IMG/VR virus record: IMGVR_UViG_3300025000_000437
Location: 1 to 22,627 of that record
Reading direction: 5' to 3' (one strand)
From: a virus
Length of the DNA stretch: 22,627 bases
Shown here: positions 14,712 through 20,423 of the stretch, one piece after another
Position numbering within the stretch: position 1 is the first letter of the stretch
How the letters are laid out: every line of letters begins with the position of its first letter
Notes under the pieces: generated by a model
Databases searched by the model: none
What the model saw: the letters and a program-made list of their open reading frames with translations, nothing else
What the model was told of the DNA's origin: nothing
Made by a program: the position numbers and the translations under genes

Positions 14712-14829
14712 TTTATCCTATATAGCAAAACGCCGCTCAAAAGCCCTTTTCCTTACCGTGTCTAGCAGTTAGGGGTGGGTTTATGAACGGCGGTTTGCAG
14801 GTAAGAAAAATCCCTATAACATGCTAGAC
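14712..14829 (-). ncRNA. Structured leader A of the HNH/initiator/helicase message
   Basis: The expected start point of the promoter at 14836-14864 is about 14829, exactly where an 8-bp stem begins (14822-14829 with 14760-14767, GTCTAGCA/TGCTAGAC). Inside are GTTA/TAAC and GGG/CCC pairings and a loop. Loop bases 14800-14805 (CTTACC) can pair with 14752-14757 (GGTAAG), and 14788-14792 (CGCCG) with 14731-14735 (CGGCG), the latter about 10 bases before the ribosome site. The layout and the sequence close to the start codon resemble leader B. Structure is by eye, not computed. Confidence 0.55.
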
Positions 14830-14835
14830 CATTAA

Positions 14836-14864
14836 ATCTTACACCCTATTTTATTTCTTGTCAA
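14836..14864 (-). promoter_or_regulatory. Sigma-70 promoter before leader A
   Basis: TTGACA (14859-14864) and TAAGAT (14836-14841) are 17 bases apart. The -35 contains the stop codon of the primase gene. It gives the HNH, initiator and helicase genes a start separate from the primase. Confidence 0.7.
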
Positions 14865-15877
14865 GCCTTTTTCGCCATTTTAATCAAATTGCGCAATTTC
14901 ACAGTGTCAAGGTATCCACTATTCAGCGCATCATCCACCTTCATGGATATATCAATTATACGCGCGCCACCAAGTATACCAGCGGCATCCTGGGCCTGTT
15001 CAATCGCATCTGGGTCAAACAGTATCCACACTTTTCTACCCTTGAATGCTTCGCAAACTTCACGGTAAGATTTTTTTCCCGGTATTCCAATGACCTGCCA
15101 TTTTGGTGAGTCAAGGTGAACGTAAGTCACCATTGATTTAATTTCACCCTCAATAAGCAGAACATTATCTAGATCAAGGTGTTCTGGATCGCACACGAAC
15201 GGCGCCGCTTTTAGTCCTGGTCTATCAGGGCGGTATTTATCATTAGGGTTTACTGGATTTAAAATTCTGTGTCTGATGTTTATCGGGTCTTGACTGTGGC
15301 CGTCAAATATCGGGATGGATAAAGATGGGGAGTGATATAATTCACCATCACTTTTATAAGCAAAGTTGTTGCAATAACCTAGTTGCCACAAATCCTGCCA
15401 CACTTCTGGTATTCCCTTGTCTATCCAGGTATTTCTACCAACGCTTGACTGTGTAAGTGTCTCGTGATATTCAAGCCACTTTCTAGCTGCCCGCAGTTCC
15501 TCTAGCGCCTTGTGAGCCTCTGCAATCGTTTCCTGTAGTGACTTTTCTGCTCTCTGGGCGCGTTCAACTGCCAGCCTTGCCATTTCTGCCGGATCAACTT
15601 TTCTCTCACCACCCAGGTATTGATAGGCTTCCTCTTTAGTAAACGATAGCCATGTTTGAACGAAGTCAAGAGCATCGCCCTGTCCGCAGTCGTTTGTCCA
15701 GCACTTCCATTTTGAATGACCAGATTCTACATAAACAGCAAACCCGGTTGGATTGTTTCCATTATGCAACGGGCAGGCGCACCGCCATTCTTTGCCAGCC
15801 CTCTTTAGGTTGCCGCCGGCCCTCTGGACCAGCTCAACAAGATTAGTCCGCTCGACAATTCCGGCATAATCGTTCAT
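14861..15877 (-). CDS. DnaG-like primase (zinc finger plus TOPRIM)
   Basis: The 338-residue protein has a CHC2 zinc finger, CPLH at 35-38 with CWTNDC at 59-64, then a glutamate-rich helix near 100-130 (RAQRAEKSLQETIAEAHKAL). The TOPRIM domain starts at NVLLIEGEIKS (Glu 243) with ILFDPD at 285-290. It makes RNA primers for the lagging strand. It lacks the DnaB-binding C-terminal domain of bacterial DnaG and is much shorter, as is normal in phages. ATG 15877 overlaps the 33-residue ORF as ATGA. Confidence 0.93.
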   Translation of the reverse strand: MNDYAGIVERTNLVELVQRAGGNLKRAGKEWRCACPLHNGNNPTGFAVYVESGHSKWKCWTNDCGQGDALDFVQTWLSFTKEEAYQYLGGERKVDPAEMARLAVERAQRAEKSLQETIAEAHKALEELRAARKWLEYHETLTQSSVGRNTWIDKGIPEVWQDLWQLGYCNNFAYKSDGELYHSPSLSIPIFDGHSQDPINIRHRILNPVNPNDKYRPDRPGLKAAPFVCDPEHLDLDNVLLIEGEIKSMVTYVHLDSPKWQVIGIPGKKSYREVCEAFKGRKVWILFDPDAIEQAQDAAGILGGARIIDISMKVDDALNSGYLDTVKLRNLIKMAKKA

Positions 15878-15975
15878 CCGAATATCTCAAGGCGCAGCTT
15901 GTCAAATTCTTTTGTTGGGCGTTTTAGTTTTCTCGCGTGCCACCAGGTCCATAAGTGAAAGTACCATTTACTCAT
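15874..15975 (-). CDS. 33-residue basic micro-ORF before the primase
   Basis: ATG 15975 follows AGGGAG at six bases. It reads MSKWYFHLWTWWHARKLKRP and ends KEFDKLRLEIFG with an ATGA overlap to the primase. The Trp-rich, basic peptide could be a real microprotein or a leader peptide that couples translation to the primase. It is the first ORF after leader B, so any control by that leader acts on it. Confidence 0.48.
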   Translation of the reverse strand: MSKWYFHLWTWWHARKLKRPTKEFDKLRLEIFG

Positions 15976-16095
15976 TTTATACTCCCTATCATAAAACCGC
16001 CTACCTGTTTTGTTCCGGCGCACTGACTAAGGTAACGGCGGGTTACAGATAAGCGGTTCTATGGTAACAAAAAACCCGTTCACGTTGCCTTAGTC
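15976..16095 (-). ncRNA. Structured leader B of the primase message
   Basis: Starting about 16096, an 8-bp stem (GACTAAGG 16088-16095 with CCTTAGTC 16025-16032) encloses AACG/CGTT, CGGG/CCCG and a terminal hairpin (TTAC/GTAA, ATAG/TTAT) with loop AACCGC at 16053-16058. The loop is a perfect match to GCGGTT at 15995-16000, seven bases before the AGGGAG ribosome site (15983-15988). Forming that pseudoknot could change ribosome access. It is related to leader A in order, spacing and end sequence. The pairing is by eye. Confidence 0.58.
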
Positions 16096-16102
16096 AAGTA
16101 CA

Positions 16103-16131
16103 ATTAAATCAGACATTCTCAATCCTGTCAA
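16103..16131 (-). promoter_or_regulatory. Sigma-70 promoter before leader B
   Basis: TTGACA (16126-16131) and TTTAAT (16103-16108) are 17 bases apart. It lies inside the end of the 44-residue membrane protein gene and drives the primase unit. The start point falls at the base of the leader stem. Confidence 0.65.
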
Positions 16132-16243
16132 GGGTATTTGAGATATTCATTAACACTTTGCCACAGTAATACAACCAACAGAATATGAATACCGCGTATA
16201 AGATTTGGGCTAGCGGGCTATCCATGAAGTCAACTGATTCCAT
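16109..16243 (-). CDS. 44-residue single-span membrane protein
   Basis: ATG 16243 follows AGAGGAG. The product reads MESVDFMDSPLAQ, then a hydrophobic span ILYAVFIFCWLYYCG, then a polar tail KVLMNISNTLDRIENV. It is probably an inner-membrane protein with its N-terminus outside. Its last codons overlap promoter B, so its 3' end serves as both coding and promoter sequence. Function is unknown. Confidence 0.55.
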   Translation of the reverse strand: MESVDFMDSPLAQILYAVFIFCWLYYCGKVLMNISNTLDRIENV

Positions 16244-16266
16244 CGTTATCTCCTCTATTAATTAGG

Positions 16267-16452
16267 TTATTGAGTTACATTTTTATAATTTGCGTAGAAT
16301 AAACCTTTTCTTGGATAGCTGCGCCATGCAATAACAGATAAATGCTTTTCGTTATGCGCCGATACATAACGCATTGCAGCATCAACCCCGTTCTTTCCGT
16401 CCCAAATAACCGTTTTTCCATTTGATAACCTTAACTCGAATTGATAAATCAT
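16267..16452 (-). CDS. Small protein, function unknown
   Basis: ATG 16452 has GAGGAG upstream. The 61-residue product starts MIYQFELRLSNGKTVIWDGK, continues NGVDAAMRYVSAHNEKHLSV and ends YPRKGLFYANYKNVTQ. It looks like a small folded beta-alpha protein. I cannot place it in a family. It lies after the hairpin at 16468-16498. Confidence 0.6.
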   Translation of the reverse strand: MIYQFELRLSNGKTVIWDGKNGVDAAMRYVSAHNEKHLSVIAWRSYPRKGLFYANYKNVTQ

Positions 16453-16467
16453 ATTCTCCTCTGTAAG

Positions 16468-16498
16468 TCCCGGCTTTGATTCCCCGTATTAGCCGGGA
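16468..16498. other. Strong hairpin between two small genes
   Basis: TCCCGGCT and AGCCGGGA form a perfect 8-bp stem with a 15-base loop. Neither strand has a T-run after it, so it is not a simple terminator; it may protect or process the message. Confidence 0.45.
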
Positions 16499-16509
16499 GC
16501 ATGAAACGC

Positions 16510-16836
16510 TTATTTGGCTTTTGCCAACTCTTCAATCCTGATACAGTCCCGCACAAAATTAAGATGAATTTGTGCGAGTGTCAATGTGTTCGACAACTCC
16601 TTGAATAGTGATTCTTTTTCGTCGCGGTCTTTGAATGCGTCCTCGAATAAGACTAGCGCCGCTGCTTTGCGTGCGCCATCATTTGATCCGACAACCTGTC
16701 CATTCGCAGTCGCCTTCAAAATATCAATGTCAAGGCGTTCTTTTGCGCGTTCAAAATTTACACCTGCGCTCTGCATATTTTCAGTTGCCATACTTACTGC
16801 ACCATAAGCCTGTTTCAACTCTTCAACTGTTACCAT
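16510..16836 (-). CDS. Helical protein next to the annealing protein, function unknown
   Basis: ATG 16836 follows GGAGAG. The 108-residue protein is mostly helical, with charged stretches (NFERAKERLDIDILKATANG, then FKDRDEKESLFKELSNTLTL) and GSNDGARKAAALVLFEDA near 50-67. It probably forms a coiled coil or bundle. The gene follows the single-strand annealing protein gene by about 45 bases, so it may assist recombination, but that is only from position. Confidence 0.65.
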   Translation of the reverse strand: MVTVEELKQAYGAVSMATENMQSAGVNFERAKERLDIDILKATANGQVVGSNDGARKAAALVLFEDAFKDRDEKESLFKELSNTLTLAQIHLNFVRDCIRIEELAKAK

Positions 16837-16881
16837 TTTTATCTCTCCTGTTTGCGTTAACCATGCGCAACCCGGTGGTGC

Positions 16882-17601
16882 CTAGTTGATCGCCTTCTCG
16901 TAGACTTCCATAATCCCTTCAGCGGGGATCTTGCCAGCCTTGAACATCTCCTCGATTGCCTTTGCTGCATCCGACGTGCTCAACCCTTTGGCAGCCGCGA
17001 CCATCTTGACAACCTCAGCGGACAGGCGTTTGTATTTTCGGTCCTGGTCGATTTCCTTGACAACCGCGCCGGATTCTTTAGCGAAGGTGTTGACAGCGGT
17101 ATCTGCAATCTCACCAGTTTCAGCGTCAATCATCACGGGTTTAGCGTCTGGGATTGTCTCGATTTCAGTTTCATCCAGCATCCCCAAACCGCACAATGAG
17201 AGGGTCAGCCGCCTCTTGGCTTTCGTCACCGCTTTCATTTGCACATTGCCCAGGTTGCCTTGCATGTCGGTTTTGGCAACTACGCCTATTTCAACATCAG
17301 CGCGTCCGGTCTTGTCATGCCCCTTGACCTTGACAACGTAGTGTGTGGGATTTTCTACAATGTCCACGTCGTCAATGCTCACGTCATGGAGTTTACGGAG
17401 TTGATCGGTTGCATCCTTACGGGCGTACAACGTCAATTTATTATTGAGCGTGATATAGTCAAAAGGTCTGGTGAGTGGATTCAACCCTATGGATTCACAC
17501 ACCGCCTTGTAATAACTCACACGCTGTTCTGGTGACAGTTTGGATAAGTCACCGCCAATTACCACTGATTCAACAATGTTACTTACTGCTAATTCACTCA
17601 T
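16882..17601 (-). CDS. RecT-type single-strand DNA annealing protein
   Basis: The 239-residue protein has blocks I know from phage RecT-like recombinases: YYKAVCESIGLNPLTRPFDY near 30-49, LTLYARKDATDQLRKL near 56-71, QMKAVTKAKRRLTLSLCGLG near 120-139 with MLDETE after. The rest is an alanine/lysine-rich helical tail. It would coat and pair single strands during phage recombination or replication. No partner exonuclease is visible. ATG 17601 has GAGGAG upstream and overlaps the previous stop as ATGA. Confidence 0.8.
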   Translation of the reverse strand: MSELAVSNIVESVVIGGDLSKLSPEQRVSYYKAVCESIGLNPLTRPFDYITLNNKLTLYARKDATDQLRKLHDVSIDDVDIVENPTHYVVKVKGHDKTGRADVEIGVVAKTDMQGNLGNVQMKAVTKAKRRLTLSLCGLGMLDETEIETIPDAKPVMIDAETGEIADTAVNTFAKESGAVVKEIDQDRKYKRLSAEVVKMVAAAKGLSTSDAAKAIEEMFKAGKIPAEGIMEVYEKAIN

Positions 17602-17834
17602 TGCGTTTTCTCCTCTACTAAATCAAATTGTCCATGTCCCAATAACAACGCTACCACGTTTTCAGCCCATTCGTTTTTGCCACCACGACTTCGCAGAAAT
17701 TCAAATAGGCTTTCTTTTGTGAGTTGGAAAATATCTGCATTTATCCACTCTCCGTCTATTGTTACGGCACGAACATAAATACCACACTCATCTTCATATT
17801 CATCTGCTCTCTTTGGATCAACTTTCAATGTCAT
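17598..17834 (-). CDS. Small protein, function unknown
   Basis: I choose ATG 17834, six bases after GAGGAG, because ATG 17840 touches the site. The 78-residue product starts MTLKVDPKRADEYEDECGIY, has VRAVTIDGEWINADIFQLTK and ends LGHGQFDLVEEKTQ. It looks like a small mixed alpha/beta protein. It is translationally linked to the annealing protein by ATGA. Confidence 0.6.
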   Translation of the reverse strand: MTLKVDPKRADEYEDECGIYVRAVTIDGEWINADIFQLTKESLFEFLRSRGGKNEWAENVVALLLGHGQFDLVEEKTQ

Positions 17835-17845
17835 TTTCATCTCCT

Positions 17846-18073
17846 CTAAATTGGTAATTCCTGCGCGTCAAGTGACGCAATAGCTGCTAGTGAATCCAGG
17901 TACGCTTGCGGAAGGTCAGCCTTCTCGATCTCCGCGCCGCACCTTCGGCAAAAGTAGAATATCCCTCCGCCGTGAAAACATATCTCGCCTGATGCGCCGT
18001 CAAAGTATTCGACAGGCTCAACATAGTCAGCGCATATCAGGTCTACGGGGTGCTTGCATCGAATGTCAAACAT
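17846..18073 (-). CDS. Small zinc-binding protein
   Basis: The ATG at 18073 shares a base with the previous stop (TAATG). The 75-residue product has Cys6-x-His8 (RCKHPV), CADYVEP near 14, EICFHGGGIFYFCRRCGAEI near 30-49, and a helical Ala/Leu-rich end. The CRRCG pair with the earlier cysteines likely forms a zinc site. Function is unknown. Confidence 0.63.
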   Translation of the reverse strand: MFDIRCKHPVDLICADYVEPVEYFDGASGEICFHGGGIFYFCRRCGAEIEKADLPQAYLDSLAAIASLDAQELPI

Positions 18074-18345
18074 TATTCACCATCCTCTACATTCACGCCG
18101 TTCAGTCTGACATACATCATGTGGGCTTTGAGGTCAGCATGCTTGCATAGCTCCTCGAATTCGTCCATCGTGTTGTACATCTTTTTCTCAACCCACATGT
18201 CAACCGACTGGCAGTAGATTTTCCACAGTCTGTCGGCTCTAGCCCTCGCATGGATGTATACGACTTCCATAAGGGAGCGTTTCTTCGGCTTCATGTCAGC
18301 CCAGGTGTACGTGCGGTCGCGGTCAGAACATCCTATGCAGGTCAT
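18073..18345 (-). CDS. Small helical protein, function unknown
   Basis: ATG 18345 overlaps the repeat-protein stop as ATGA. The 90-residue product has MTCIGCSDRDRTYTWADMKP, then long helices (SLMEVVYIHARARADRLWKI, EFEELCKHADLKAHMMYVRL). It is rich in Arg, Lys and Met. An N-terminal CxxC could bind metal with Cys49 or Cys66. I do not recognise it. Confidence 0.6.
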   Translation of the reverse strand: MTCIGCSDRDRTYTWADMKPKKRSLMEVVYIHARARADRLWKIYCQSVDMWVEKKMYNTMDEFEELCKHADLKAHMMYVRLNGVNVEDGE

Positions 18346-19337
18346 AATTCCCTCACATACCCGTCAATGGTAGATATTTTGGTTACAAATTCAGCCCACG
18401 CGGCATCGCGCACCTTCTCATATTCAGCCCACGCGGCATCGCGCACCTTCTCATATTCAGCCAACGCGGCATCGCGCACCTTCTCATATTCAGCCAACGC
18501 GGGAGCGGGCACCTTCTTGTATTCAGCCCGCGCGGGAGCGCGCACCTTCTCATATTCAGCCAACGCGGGAGCGAGCACCTTCTTGTATTCAGCCCACGCG
18601 GGAGCGCGCACCTTCTCATATTCAGCCAACGCGGCATCGCGCACCTTCTCATATTCAGCCAACGCGGCATCGCGCACCTTCTCATATTCAGCCAACGCGG
18701 GAGCGGGCACCTTCTTGTATTCAGCCAACGCGGGAGCGAGCACCTTCTTGTATTCAGCCCACGCGGGAGCGCGCACCTTCTCATATTCAGCCAACGCGGC
18801 ATCGCGCACCTTCTCATATTCAGCCCGCGCGGCATCGCGCACCTTCTCATATTCAGCCCGCGCGGGAGCGCGCACCTTCTTGTATTCAGCCAACGCGGGA
18901 GCGAGCACCTTCTTGTATTCAGCCAACGCGGGAGCGAGCACCTTCTCATATTCATCCCACGCGGGAGCGAGCACCTTCTCATATTCAGCCCACGCGGGAG
19001 CGCGCACCTTCTCATATTCATCCCACGCGGGAGCGAGCACCTTCTTGTATTCAGCCAACGCGGGAGCGACACGTTTCAACAATTTATCACACCGCGTTTT
19101 TACCGCGTCCTCATCAACCCACCCAGGAAGTGTAGAGTCCTCGTCAAATTGAAAACTGCCAATCTGCCATGTGGGGATTTCAACCCTGACGAAGTTGCGG
19201 ACAAACTGATCTGTATTGTCATTGATTCCGGCGCGTTTCAATATTTCTGAATGCGAAACATCACCGTCCGTACCAGGCTCGCAAAACAAGTATCTTCCGT
19301 CTTTCGTTACAATAACTCCAAATCCTTCACACATCAT
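18342..19337 (-). CDS. Phage protein with twenty 11-residue (hendecad) repeats
   Basis: The 331-residue protein has a folded N-terminal part (1-90: GFGVIVTKDGRYLFCEPGTD, WQIGSFQFDEDSTLPGWVDE), then 20 tandem copies of 11 residues from 91 to 310 (consensus APALAEYEKVR, with DAALAEYEKVR variants), and a degenerate 21st copy. Eleven-residue periods are typical of right-handed coiled coils, here acid/base patterned, so a long rod is likely. Repeat-rich proteins with this motif occur in other phages, with no known role that I recall. SD GAGAGGAG before ATG 19337. The repeat array also opens long false ORFs in other frames. Confidence 0.8.
   Translation of the reverse strand: MMCEGFGVIVTKDGRYLFCEPGTDGDVSHSEILKRAGINDNTDQFVRNFVRVEIPTWQIGSFQFDEDSTLPGWVDEDAVKTRCDKLLKRVAPALAEYKKVLAPAWDEYEKVRAPAWAEYEKVLAPAWDEYEKVLAPALAEYKKVLAPALAEYKKVRAPARAEYEKVRDAARAEYEKVRDAALAEYEKVRAPAWAEYKKVLAPALAEYKKVPAPALAEYEKVRDAALAEYEKVRDAALAEYEKVRAPAWAEYKKVLAPALAEYEKVRAPARAEYKKVPAPALAEYEKVRDAALAEYEKVRDAAWAEYEKVRDAAWAEFVTKISTIDGYVREL
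18408..19067. repeat. 33-bp tandem repeat array (20 units) inside the gene above
   Basis: Units of 33 bp alternate a few variable codons (GCATCG or GGAGCG, CATA or TGTA, GCCAAC or GCCCAC/GCCCGC). Copies differ in small mosaic ways, as expected from recombination between units. The array is in-frame and codes helix-forming residues. Confidence 0.85.
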
Positions 19338-19411
19338 TTTCTCCTCTCAATTATCGCGGATATACCACATGCCAGTAGTATCAGAACGTAGCCTAACACG
19401 ATGGCGCCCAT
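19334..19411 (-). CDS. 25-residue single-span membrane microprotein
   Basis: ATG 19411 shares a base with the stop of the ribbon-helix-helix gene (TAATG), and its TGA overlaps the first ATG of the repeat gene (ATGATG). It reads MGAIVLGYVLILLACGISAI then IERRK: a full membrane span with a basic end, and GGGTGGGAATA precedes it. Both exact junctions suggest a real, coupled microprotein. Confidence 0.45.
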   Translation of the reverse strand: MGAIVLGYVLILLACGISAIIERRK

Positions 19412-19674
19412 TATTCCCACCCTCCGTCACTGCCGACAATCTCAATGTCATTGACGTCATGCACCAGGCTAACGTGCGGCTTCTTGTCCGCGTGCATCTT
19501 GTCGATACGGTCATACATCTCGGTGCCGGATGAAGGTATCTTGCCAATGACGGGGATCTGGGCGATAACGCGGTGCATCATCTCAGACATTGACACGCCC
19601 TCGAATTCAGCCATCGCCTTGAACCTTGCTTCTTCTGTTTCGTCTTTCCAGGTGAAAATAAATCGTTTAGTCAT
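19411..19674 (-). CDS. Ribbon-helix-helix-like regulator
   Basis: I start at ATG 19674, after GAGGAGG; the longer frame to 19719 has no site and crosses the promoter. The 87-residue product opens MTKRFIFTWKDETEEARFKA, a beta strand followed by a helix, then EFEGVSMSEMMHRVIAQIPV, as in Arc/MetJ-type dimers, with a less clear tail (SSGTEMYDRIDKMHADKKPH). It may bind operator DNA. A 12-bp palindrome at the start point of its own promoter suggests self-control. Confidence 0.7.
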   Translation of the reverse strand: MTKRFIFTWKDETEEARFKAMAEFEGVSMSEMMHRVIAQIPVIGKIPSSGTEMYDRIDKMHADKKPHVSLVHDVNDIEIVGSDGGWE

Positions 19675-19686
19675 ATAGCCTCCTCT

Positions 19687-19726
19687 TGTATGCATACATG
19701 ATACGCCAAATGATATCACTTGTCAA
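19687..19726 (-). promoter_or_regulatory. Sigma-70 promoter with palindromic operator
   Basis: TTGACA (19721-19726) and TATCAT (19698-19703) are 17 bases apart. The perfect palindrome TGTATGCATACA (19687-19698) covers the expected start point (about 19691), where a bound repressor would block it. GAGGAGG follows. Confidence 0.68.
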
Positions 19727-19749
19727 GCACCAATTTCCGCCAGTTTCCA

Positions 19750-19857
19750 CTATCCCCCGCCGTGTTCTCGGAATGCTATGCGATATGCTACTGTGTCCAC
19801 CAGGATTGATTCTAAGGCGCGTAAAACATTGGCGTGTATGTTATTTGATTCAATAAG
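19750..19857 (-). pseudogene. 35-codon open frame without a start, protein-like
   Basis: After a stop at 19858-19860 the minus frame reads LIESNNIHANVLRALESILV, then DTVAYRIAFREHGGG and stops. The peptide looks like the helical end of a real protein, but there is no ATG, GTG or TTG and no ribosome site before it; only an ATT codon is near. It may be the remnant of a deleted gene, or chance. Confidence 0.22.
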
Positions 19858-20048
19858 TTATCAACAATGATAATAAACTACAATAGATTATCATTTGGTA
19901 CTAAAGATTGGTACTAAAGTATAATAGGTTAGTTTTCCTATTCCCCCTGTCTACTGGAATATAACAAAATTGTTATGTCTCACTTTGTGTGATAATGTGG
20001 GAGACAAATGTATACAAAACGGCATAGTTTGGATACATTGACAAAAAG
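19858..20048. other. AT-rich non-coding stretch with repeats; origin or switch candidate
   Basis: No convincing gene lies here. Features: a DnaA-box-like TTATCAACA (19858-19866), an inverted repeat TGATAAT/ATTATCA (19868-19893), two copies of TTGGTACTAAAG at 13-base spacing (19895-19919), and the inverted repeat ATAACAA/TTGTTAT (19961-19976). Overall it is much richer in A and T than the genes. A replication origin or a control region is possible. Confidence 0.35.
19961..19996 (+). promoter_or_regulatory. Possible plus-strand promoter with overlapping inverted repeat
   Basis: An extended -10, TGTGATAAT (GATAAT 19991-19996), follows TTGTTA (19970-19975) at a short 15-base spacing. The -35 lies in the inverted repeat ATAACAA-AA-TTGTTAT, which could be an operator. 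It would drive the plus-strand ORF at 20049. Confidence 0.3.
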
Positions 20049-20222
20049 ATGTATATAAATTCTCGTAAACCGTCACTTTTGTGCGAATTTGACGATTCGG
20101 GAAATGTCGATGTATTGGTCTACACATTTATCATACGTAGATCAGTGTCAACCCTCACATTTATCGAACGAAAAGTGTGTGACATCTGCGGTACAAAAAG
20201 GGAATTACCGTATATTCAGTAA
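20049..20222 (+). CDS. 57-residue plus-strand ORF, function unknown
   Basis: This is the only plausible plus-strand gene. The product starts MYINSRKPSLLCEFDDSGNV, continues DVLVYTFIIRRSVSTLTFIE and ends RKVCDICGTKRELPYIQ, with a zinc-knuckle-like CDIC. There is no GGAG site before ATG 20049, which weakens it. If real, it runs towards the hairpin at 20249-20277, meeting the RNA unit coming from the other side. It overlaps an AT-rich region with inverted repeats. Confidence 0.35.
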   Translation: MYINSRKPSLLCEFDDSGNVDVLVYTFIIRRSVSTLTFIERKVCDICGTKRELPYIQ

Positions 20223-20248
20223 AAGTAAGGTAATGTCCTTGTAAAACA

Positions 20249-20277
20249 AACCACCCTCCTCTTTCGAGTGGGTGGTT
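20249..20277 (-). terminator. Terminator of the tRNA-like RNA unit
   Basis: AACCACCC and GGGTGGTT form an 8-bp stem (20249-20256, 20270-20277), with an inner CTC/GAG pairing, followed on the minus strand by TGTTTTAC. The plus strand has no T-run. Confidence 0.72.
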
Positions 20278-20278
20278 G

Positions 20279-20307
20279 CTCCGATATTCGTGTGTTTATT
20301 TTCGGAG
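20279..20307. other. Hairpin that copies the tRNA-like acceptor stem
   Basis: CTCCGA/TCGGAG (6 bp, 17-base loop) repeats the acceptor helix of the tRNA-like element. TCGGAGCAAC occurs identically at 20275-20284 and 20422-20431 on the minus strand. A second, shortened element or a local duplication is possible. Confidence 0.45.
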
Positions 20308-20400
20308 TGTCTTGTGCTCGATTGCTATTGGTTAGTCGCCCAGCATTCCCTACCGCGACCCCATCACCTTCTACCCAATAGTATTTTCCACACCAAGACA
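20308..20400 (-). ncRNA. 93-base imperfect hairpin RNA, Y-RNA stem candidate
   Basis: Three nested perfect helices are seen: 20394-20400 with 20308-20314 (TGTCTTG/CAAGACA), 20375-20381 with 20325-20331 (CTATTGG/CCAATAG), and 20355-20359 with 20335-20339 (GTCGC/GCGAC). They make one long arm with internal loops. A 61-codon ORF across it has no family features. It lies between the tRNA-like fold and the terminator, in the same orientation as Ro60, so it could be the Ro60-binding stem of a Y RNA. I did not find a clear match to the published Ro60-binding consensus. Confidence 0.45.
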
Positions 20401-20423
20401 TAAAGACGAGCGGTACTCCAAGT

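Noticed and set aside
14712-14829. Group I intron or IscB-type guide RNA next to the HNH gene
   Set aside because: The element is only about 120 bases, lacks group I core sequences that I can see, the HNH protein is not IscB-like, and a second copy precedes the primase without an HNH gene.
18408-19067. CRISPR array
   Set aside because: The 33-bp units are contiguous, have no unique spacers and are in frame with a coding sequence.
18383-19072. 229-codon minus ORF with RWLNTRRC repeats
   Set aside because: Another frame of the same array, with an improbable Arg/Cys-rich product and no ribosome site.
18250-19152. 300-codon plus-strand ORF with SAHAASRTF repeats
   Set aside because: It is the antisense reading of the 33-bp repeat array; repeats of length divisible by three without stops open false frames.
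20216-20401. 61-codon minus ORF (MSWCGKYYWVEGDG start)
   Set aside because: It crosses the structured RNA and its terminator, has no ribosome site and no family features.
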